A DNA stretch of 64,000 nucleotides, from NCBI GenBank assembly GCA_026936325.1, contig JAPTHN010000004.1:48573289-48637288 (forward strand), written 5' to 3'. Position 1 is the first letter of the stretch. Every line of letters begins with the position of its first letter. This stretch comes from Platynereis dumerilii (taxonomy: Eukaryota; Annelida; Polychaeta; Phyllodocida; Nereididae). The position numbers and the translations under genes were made by a program. The notes beneath the pieces were generated by a model that saw only the letters and a program-made list of their open reading frames with translations, was not told the DNA's origin and ran no database searches. This document shows, piece after piece, positions 59,001-64,000 of this stretch.

Positions 59001-61529
59001 ATTAAGCATGGGTGGCTTACCAATCATTGAGAGACAAAAGGTATCAGGGCTAGCAAATGGCTTCAGTGCACATATGTACTGGCATATGACAAATCCAAGA
59101 AATTCCCAAGACATGTGTGTTTTGATATATCTGTCACAGATTCCATCCAATTTTACAGTTGATTATGAAAAACATTTTCTCAGAATTCACAGTCATTGTT
59201 TGGTGTTTGTTGTTGGTTCTATAAGTTGAAGATTCTTATCTACTTCTATCTTATGTCTAACTGCTAAACGCACAAATAGTAACAAACAATGTATAACAGT
59301 TAGTGATCACTCCTGTTAACGTATGTTAATTGGAATTTGTCAAGGATTTTGGAATAGGCTCCCACCAGTTATGCATTTCTTCAAAATATGCAAATACTAT
59401 AAAGGAAAAAATGATTTGCATGCCACAACATTATCAAAATAAGTGAGATGCACAAGGTCAACTATTGCATTTGCACCATATCTGTATGTTACTAGCAAAA
59501 TGACCCTGCTTCTGCAATCTCCAAATTCGAATTACATACACTTGTAATGTCTTATAGAGTATTATCGGTATACATGTGCGTGGAATTAACATTTGTCTAT
59601 CAACCAATGCTGCAATAGAAAAAAGAATCATGACGCTATATGATACAATATACTTTATTGATCACTTGCGTGAACCTTGTTTTCACCATCCATGTATGTA
59701 TACACATAATAAACAATTTGAAAGACATGACATATGAATGTCACACAAAACTAAATACAGTTGGCAGCAAAATCATTCAACCCCTTGATATTTTCCAATT
59801 GAATTCAGTAGTTGACATTGCAAAAATGCATGTGGTGACATCAGCACGCATCAAATCATGGAAAAAAGGATAACATCGCATGGGAGCTCTACCTTTTGGT
59901 AAAGGACTGACACACTCCACAAATATCACTTGTAATTTGTATAAATGTCAGATAATGTCAATAATTTGATTAATACCTTGTTCCCAGACGTGTGTGCAGT
60001 CGATCGTAGATTTTTCCCTTAGGCAAGTTTTCCTTTATAAGTATGTCCTGCAAAATACATTCTACATTCTACATGTTATAACAATGCTAGAAAAAGTTCC
60101 ATATTTTGTAAAATTTCGATGAAATTGTCAAGAACTGGGAGATTTGTAGAACTTGATAATCATACAAAAAGCCTAACCATTAGGTATGCAAAAAGAGAGG
60201 ACCAGTTCACTGTTACAAATGCACTCTGATATGCAAAACATTCAACATTGGAAGCATAGAGGCTGCTTGGCTAGTCATGATTAAGAGAAGGCCATTTGAT
60301 TTGTCATAACTGATTTTTTAGAGTTTGCTTAAACATCAGATGAGTGATACTTTCGTTTGCCTGTCACGGACAAGTGGGATAAGTTTCCTTAAATCGTCTA
60401 TACAGCACCTGAACAATATTTATGTTTTGAAAAATGTCATACCAGATTCAGTTGAGTACTTGCTCCTCACTGTGCCACACAATGCTCTGTGGGATTCGCT
60501 CCTCCAAATATTTTACCGAAATTTAAAACCACGGTCCATTCCCTTAGGACTGTCCATCATCATGAAACCTGTTTTTTTGACAATAATTGGTTGTTAATTA
60601 CCTGTATAGCCTGGACATCACAGGTTATTAACCAAGGAAGATGCATAAAGTAGATGACGTAAGTCTTCCCATATTCGTGGGCCCTGAAAGTGAAAGTTGG
60701 GGGGGGGGGGGGTTATTTGAAAAGTTTTGAGCCTAACATCATCACATGTTCCCGATTTTGGAGGGCTAACTTTAACAACGATTCAAACTAATATATTTGG
60801 AACATTACGGGATATTACACTCTAAAAAAATTCAAACAAAATTGGTTTTTTAGATTCAAAATGGTTTTTTGAAAAACCATGTTCCCGATTTTGGAGGGGT
60901 TAACTTTCACAAAGATTCAAACTATTTGGAACATTGGGGGATATTACACTCTAAAAGATTTCAGACAAAATTGTCTTTTTAGATTCAAAATGGTTTTTTG
61001 AAAAACCAAATTTCAATGCAAAACCAACATGGATTTTTAAAAAAATCCAAGTTGATTTTTTGCATTGAAATTCGGTTTTAAAAAAATCCATGTTGGTTTT
61101 TTGCATTGAAATTTTGTTTTTTCAAAAAACCATTATGAATCTTAAAAACCAATTTTCTCCCGACATTGTTTAGAGTGTACTCTGTCTTTTGCAGCAGTAA
61201 AAGGTAGGCCAGCTTTTAAATTTAAAAAAGGGTATCTAGAGAGAGCATTGCAAATGGCTTGAATTTCGATGCCGTCAAAAGTTACCACCAAAGACCTGTG
61301 TGCATCAAATGGTGCTGGATGATATGACCCTATAAAACATAAATTTTTTGTAGCCATACCATACTGTATGCTTGATAGAAATTGATAGAATGGAGCAAGT
61401 ATCAAAACTCCTTTCAAATTTGTATGGTAAATGAGAACCTGAAGGCACTACCATTGTGTTAAAAGGCTGTTGCTTTCTCCCCGCGTTTTCATTTCTTCGC
61501 GGATCACCAACAAATGACCAAATAGGAAA
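44018..61529 (-). CDS. CYP46A1-like: P450-C: CYP46A-like cytochrome P450, exons 2-14 (exon 1 outside window)
   Basis: Reading right to left, exons: 61529-61452, 60683-60602, 60047-59977, 58984-58898, 57713-57575, 55967-55857, 55241-55085, 54344-54282, 53218-53146, 51439-51241, 50380-50289, 49795-49726, 44164-44018 (TAA). All borders are GT-AG and phases match P450-A and B, giving 456 open codons. Exon 4 is 71 nt instead of 74: one in-frame codon is missing (NLPKGKIYDRLHT against NLPKSKFIHQQVHT). Motifs: KWAKKRQEYNPAF (WxxxR), [23 protein letters not shown] (ExxR), FNPDRF, haem loop FSLGPRNCLGQNF. It is convergent with P450-B. Protein divergence is spread over the molecule (for example MAGNMGSIFRKAVELVKSEG in exon 8), so it split earlier than the A/B duplication. 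Exon 1 (anchor) was not found in 61530-64000, so intron 1 exceeds 2.4 kb. Confidence 0.92.
45272..45757 (+). repeat. Tandem duplication, period ~243 bp
   Basis: Two units, each TTTTTTCATCACTA.GGTGATG.. then TTCTAG, an 85-87-nt exon-like block, GTAAGATAT, and CACTTTTTGTCTCAGTG. Confidence 0.8.
47096..47383. mobile_element. 288-bp hAT-like MITE, 8-bp duplication
   Basis: CAGGGGTGGCGGAACAGG and inverted CCTTCCGGCACCCCTG. Flanks GCTCTGGA (47088-47095) and GCTGTGGA (47384-47391), an 8-bp duplication with one change. Contains a perfect palindrome around CAGGAGGGGCAATTG. hAT superfamily by terminus and duplication length. Confidence 0.8.
47384..49725. other. P450-C intron 13, right part
   Basis: About 47405-47550 has degenerate repeats of GGGAATTCAAAAGTAAAATG, which recur at 50170-50275. 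The rest shows no gene or element I can support. Confidence 0.45.
50788..51194. mobile_element. 407-bp hAT-like MITE
   Basis: TTAGGGACTGTTCAGAATTT and inverted AAATTCTGAACGGTCCCTAA; the arms extend through ATGACTGGGGGG. The interior carries GTACCCCC words. Lies in P450-C intron 11. No target duplication read. Confidence 0.75.
51491..52653. repeat. 50-bp minisatellite, about 23 units, in P450-C intron 10
   Basis: Unit GATGAGTACTTACAGTGTAG then ATTCATCTGCTATTACATAT. Two linkers (CAATGAC, giving 50 bp; CAACAACG, giving 51 bp) and three core variants (ACTTACAGTG, ACGTACAGCG, ACCTACAGCG). Begins 52 bp upstream of exon 11 in the gene's reading direction. On the gene strand most units contain CTGTAAGTACTC, a 5' splice-site-like sequence. 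Confidence 0.95.
52654..53145. other. P450-C intron 10, remainder
   Basis: Unique-looking AT-rich sequence; nothing recognised. Confidence 0.4.
53219..54281. other. P450-C intron 9
   Basis: No exon or element recognised. A frame at 53471-53821 has no family features. Confidence 0.4.
54930..54974. mobile_element. Right end of an ACTAACCCC-type element (remnant)
   Basis: GGTTCAACTAGCCTGCC, then GATTCAACTGGCCCCACTCTCCCCTA, matches the right end of the 19396-20275 element. The left end was not found. Confidence 0.5.
55320..55600. repeat. Polypurine tract (GGGGGAAGTG)n in P450-C intron 7
   Basis: About 280 bp of almost pure G/A on the plus strand (GGGGAAGCGGGGAAAGTGGG). Preceded by CATGACAGGGCACACCCCAA, a relative of the end of the 58-kb element. 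The proline/leucine-rich minus frames here are by-products. Confidence 0.85.
56405..56807. mobile_element. 403-bp hAT-like MITE with GACTCC words
   Basis: CAGGGCTTTGGAGTCG and inverted CTGACTCCAAAGCCCTG, flanked by CCTGGAA (56398-56404 and 56808-56814). Dense GACTCC/GGAGTC hexamers on both sides of a central AT-rich part. Confidence 0.85.
56890..57102. mobile_element. Family f MITE
   Basis: CACTCTAAAAAATTTCAGAC ... TTTTTTAGAGTA, with GATTCAAAATGGTTTTTTG and its inverse forming a hairpin; last base changed, so the duplication is unclear. Confidence 0.75.
57838..58780. mobile_element. Diverged family l element, interrupted by a polypurine element
   Basis: TTAGGGGGGTCCGAAAACAA at the left parallels the 15.9-kb element; GATTGCCCATCGGTGAACTG and ATTTTGCATGAGTTT match its interior. 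The right terminus is degenerate. Confidence 0.5.
58160..58490. mobile_element. Polypurine-cored element in P450-C intron 5
   Basis: TCATGGCAGGATACACCCCC and inverted GGGGGTGTATTCTGTCATGA surround ~250 bp of GGGGGAAGTGGAGGCAAG-type polypurine. Confidence 0.65.
59010..59590 (+). repeat. Dispersed repeat family v, copy 3
   Basis: Uninterrupted copy in P450-C intron 4, in inverse orientation to 16970-17555. Confidence 0.7.
59758..59880 (+). mobile_element. Partial copy of the TTGGCAGCAAAATTATTCAA element
   Basis: CAGTTGGCAGCAAAATCATT after TA at 59756-59757, matching the left part of 12038-12527. No right end. Confidence 0.7.
60744..61177. repeat. Family f MITE (60947-61177) and a ~134-bp tandem duplication of its left end
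   Basis: The intact copy has TA on both sides (60945-60946, 61178-61179). Its left flank plus first ~62 bp is duplicated upstream (CATGTTCCCGATTTTGGAGG at 60744 and 60878). Confidence 0.75.
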
Positions 61530-61933
61530 CTGAAAGATAAAAATAAACATATTTGCAATGGTTAGTAAAGTCCAGAATAATGACAGACCATGTGTTTTTG
61601 ATTTTGTTCAGTTCGCCATGTTTTATTCCACTCCTAGAAAAATTATATAACAGGTAGCGCCAATGGTAAGCTTACAGAATAGGACACTAGGGGGCCAGAT
61701 ATTACAATATTTTAGCATTTCTCCTACTCATAACAGAAACAAGCAACAAAGGAAATGAGAGCAAGAAATGAGTTAATATGAAATTTCCTCCTCACAAAAA
61801 CCTAACAACAATCATTATGGCATGCGGGGCTTCTTCTCACTGGCTCAGCGTGTCATGAATTCAACGTGTGATGGAAATATGCTCAGAAGCTTTTTGTTTT
61901 CTCTGAAAGTCTAAATTTAATCACACTCAGTAC

Positions 61934-62355
61934 TAGTGATGGAAAATCGGTCTCAACACTGAAATCGATTAATGGGTTCCACTACCGATTCGTTAATCAA
62001 TTTGAAATCAATTTTGTAACTATTCGAATATACCTCTTGGTTAGGGAAGATTACTCCTAACGGAAGGCGTAAAAAATTTCAATTGCTATGAGAACTGATT
62101 TAGCTAATTGCTCTTTAAAACATTATTGGGTTTAAAACTATAATGTAACTGTCTGGCACATCATGAATTCCTATTGAAGTAATTCTGGAGCAGAAAGTAC
62201 CTTTATTGCAATAATTAAGACCCTCAATATCAACAAAAGGCCTGTCAAAGGCAAAATCGATGAAAATCGATTCTTGCAATGGTCTGCCGATAATCGGAAT
62301 ATTAGAAGTGGGCCGATTAACATCAACGATTAATCGGAGAATCGTTTCATGACTA
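61934..62355. mobile_element. 422-bp hAT-like element with perfect 8-bp duplication
   Basis: CTCAGTAC at 61926-61933 and 62356-62363. Ends TAGTGATGGAAAATCGG and inverted GAATCGTTTCATGACTA. GATTAATCG words inside. Non-autonomous, in P450-C intron 1. Confidence 0.85.
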
Positions 62356-62400
62356 CTCAGTACCAAATCGTAGTTTCTCTGTGTCTGACAGTTAAGAGAA

Positions 62401-62524
62401 CCGGTCAAACATTAAAAATCATCATGATGTTTATCATCATTCCGTCACCCTACACATGGACCCCTGAATACTGAGCACGTTGCATTTCAAAATTGAGCAA
62501 TGGGTGATTTTTAATGTTTGACCT
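62401..62524. repeat. Inverted repeat GGTCAAACATTAAAAATC
   Basis: 18-nt perfect arms about 85 nt apart; directly right of the hAT-like element. May be the ends of a tiny element. Confidence 0.6.
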
Positions 62525-62529
62525 TTTTT

Positions 62530-64000
62530 TCTTCATTGTCAAATACATAGAAACTAAAATCTGGTCCCAAGAATAATTATTATCATTTTCATAGCTTCGT
62601 TTTGCGGTTAATCCGTGACATCATCAGGTATCTGTAGATGTGATTGGGGCTTGTAGCATGGGAACGCGCACAGATTCTGGCCACCAGAGGGTGTAAAATA
62701 AAGTGTCTTGTAATATTCAATATTAAACACCATTTCACAGACGCTCCTAGGCACTAACCCCGGAATTTTCAGAGCTTAATACCTCCTATGTTTTGAGATA
62801 CGTATCTACTCCCATAGTGAAGTACTACAAAACATGGCATATTCTACAATTTTTCCCACTCAAGACATAGGCTTTACCTCAGACCTGCAATACAAAAATG
62901 CTTTTATTACCAGTGCTTGGTCTTGTGGCTATGTCTGCGTCCCCAAAACTAATAACTCCCCAAAGCATCTTTCGATATCTGGTGAAATATGTGAGGCCCA
63001 AAAATGGGACGTACACCAAAACGTGACGTACTTTGGCTGAGACATTGTGGTAACTTTAGGTAATACTTGAACTTTTCAAGGCAAAACCCTATTGTGGCTA
63101 TCAAGCAACAGTATACTCTACGCTATGACATGATTCGGGACTGGTTCTGATCATTAGATTTTTTAGAGGCCGGGATGTACGCAAAAACGTGACGTATTTT
63201 TCCAAATATCATAACTGGACCTTTTATCAAACACATTCAAAGAACCAGTTTAATACATAGGTGGTACAACTATTAACATACCATAAACAGCTCCCTTGAA
63301 TCATTGGTATGTCTCTGCTGTTGCAAGTTTTTTGAGGAGCAGAAATGTAACATACTTTGTAACACAGCACTATGATCCACCGTTGGAAGTCTGGATGCTC
63401 CAGGTTCACCATACTGCACAAACATTTTAATCTTATAATATGTTATCATTTTATTTTATGAGGAAAAAACCTTAATGAAACAGGTTTATGGGTGTTGTTC
63501 ACAGCCATATGCAAAGTTACCATACTTTGTAACATTTGGCTGCAGTAAAGAAAGTCTATGGTGAATTGGTGATAGGGTGATCTCCAAAGCGGATATGCGT
63601 ACTGATGATATAGTTCTGCTATACACCATATGGCTATTTCAAAGAACAGTGCAACAAACAACTTATTTTCGTTTGCCAACATTTATATCATAGCTGATTT
63701 TTGAAACCTTAAAAAAATGTAATCAATGAAAAGATAAACATAGAGAGGTTTTGGCATCAAATATATGCAGCTTCTTTAACATTGCTTTACCACGCAGACT
63801 AGCATGTATTTCTGTTTTATTATGAGTAATTCCAGGTAGCTAGTGCTGCTTTGAAATATTTTCCTGTCACTTTTTTGACCCCCTTTTAGTGGTGTGTCCC
63901 TATAAAATGTAAAATTTCCCCTGTTTTTTACTCTAAATTGCCAAGTCAGATCCAAAGAACAATAGGACCCTTAACAAACTCAAATTGACCGTTATTAAAC
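62530..64000. other. P450-C intron 1, right edge of window
   Basis: No exon found. AACGTGACGTACTTTG-like words at 63021, 63186, 63345 and 63519 suggest another word-rich element cut by the window edge. Confidence 0.4.

Noticed and set aside
1-64000. Endogenous retrovirus or LTR element
   Set aside because: No gag, pol or env-like frames, primer-binding sites or paired LTRs recognised; the only reverse transcriptase pieces are LINE type.
61530-64000. Exon 1 of P450-C
   Set aside because: No minus-strand ATG, hydrophobic anchor and PCPQPC-like hinge followed by a donor could be found.

Overview
The window is AT-rich nuclear DNA of an animal. It has split genes with canonical GT-AG introns, LINEs, a tRNA-derived SINE, many terminal-inverted-repeat (TIR) DNA elements and microsatellites. 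The repeat style and a multi-copy P450 locus suggest a marine invertebrate, possibly an invertebrate deuterostome. I cannot name the species, and I saw no prokaryotic or viral gene.

The only host genes I can support are three cytochrome P450 genes of the CYP46A (cholesterol 24-hydroxylase) type. P450-A (+, 1937-18129) lacks its first three exons, which should lie left of the window. P450-B (+, 22803-42159) is complete: 14 exons, 502 codons plus stop. P450-C (-, 61529-44018) is convergent with P450-B and lacks only exon 1, expected right of the window. Exon lengths and phases are identical in all three, except that exon 4 of P450-C is 3 nt shorter. A and B are close tandem duplicates whose introns and 3' flanks still align; C is more diverged. 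Each keeps the C-helix WxxxR, the I-helix AGHETT, the ExxR, the FNP(E/D)RF and the FSxGxRNCxGQ haem loop, so all three look functional.

The introns are full of mobile DNA. Because A and B introns align, one paralogue often serves as the empty site for an element in the other, which gives exact insertion points and target duplications. Most such elements sit on TA (or TG/CA) duplications. Many carry a short family-specific word repeated several times in opposite orientations towards the two ends (for example CACAGTGAGAC, GGTTAGTTGATAC, AAAGGTTC, TGACATCACAG). Two insertions lie within the first 3-7 nt of an intron, and in both the target duplication rebuilds the 5' splice site.

Layout: 1-1936 intron sequence; 1937-18129 P450-A with LINEs and elements; 18130-22802 intergenic (696-bp and 880-bp TIR elements, ~157-bp tandem repeats); 22803-42159 P450-B with a 3.72-kb long-TIR element, a 139-bp tandem array and a 4.36-kb element; 42160-44017 convergent 3' flanks; 44018-61529 P450-C with a 23-unit 50-bp minisatellite, polypurine tracts and a possible nested plus-strand transcript; 61530-64000 intron 1 of P450-C, with a hAT-like element bearing a perfect 8-bp target duplication.
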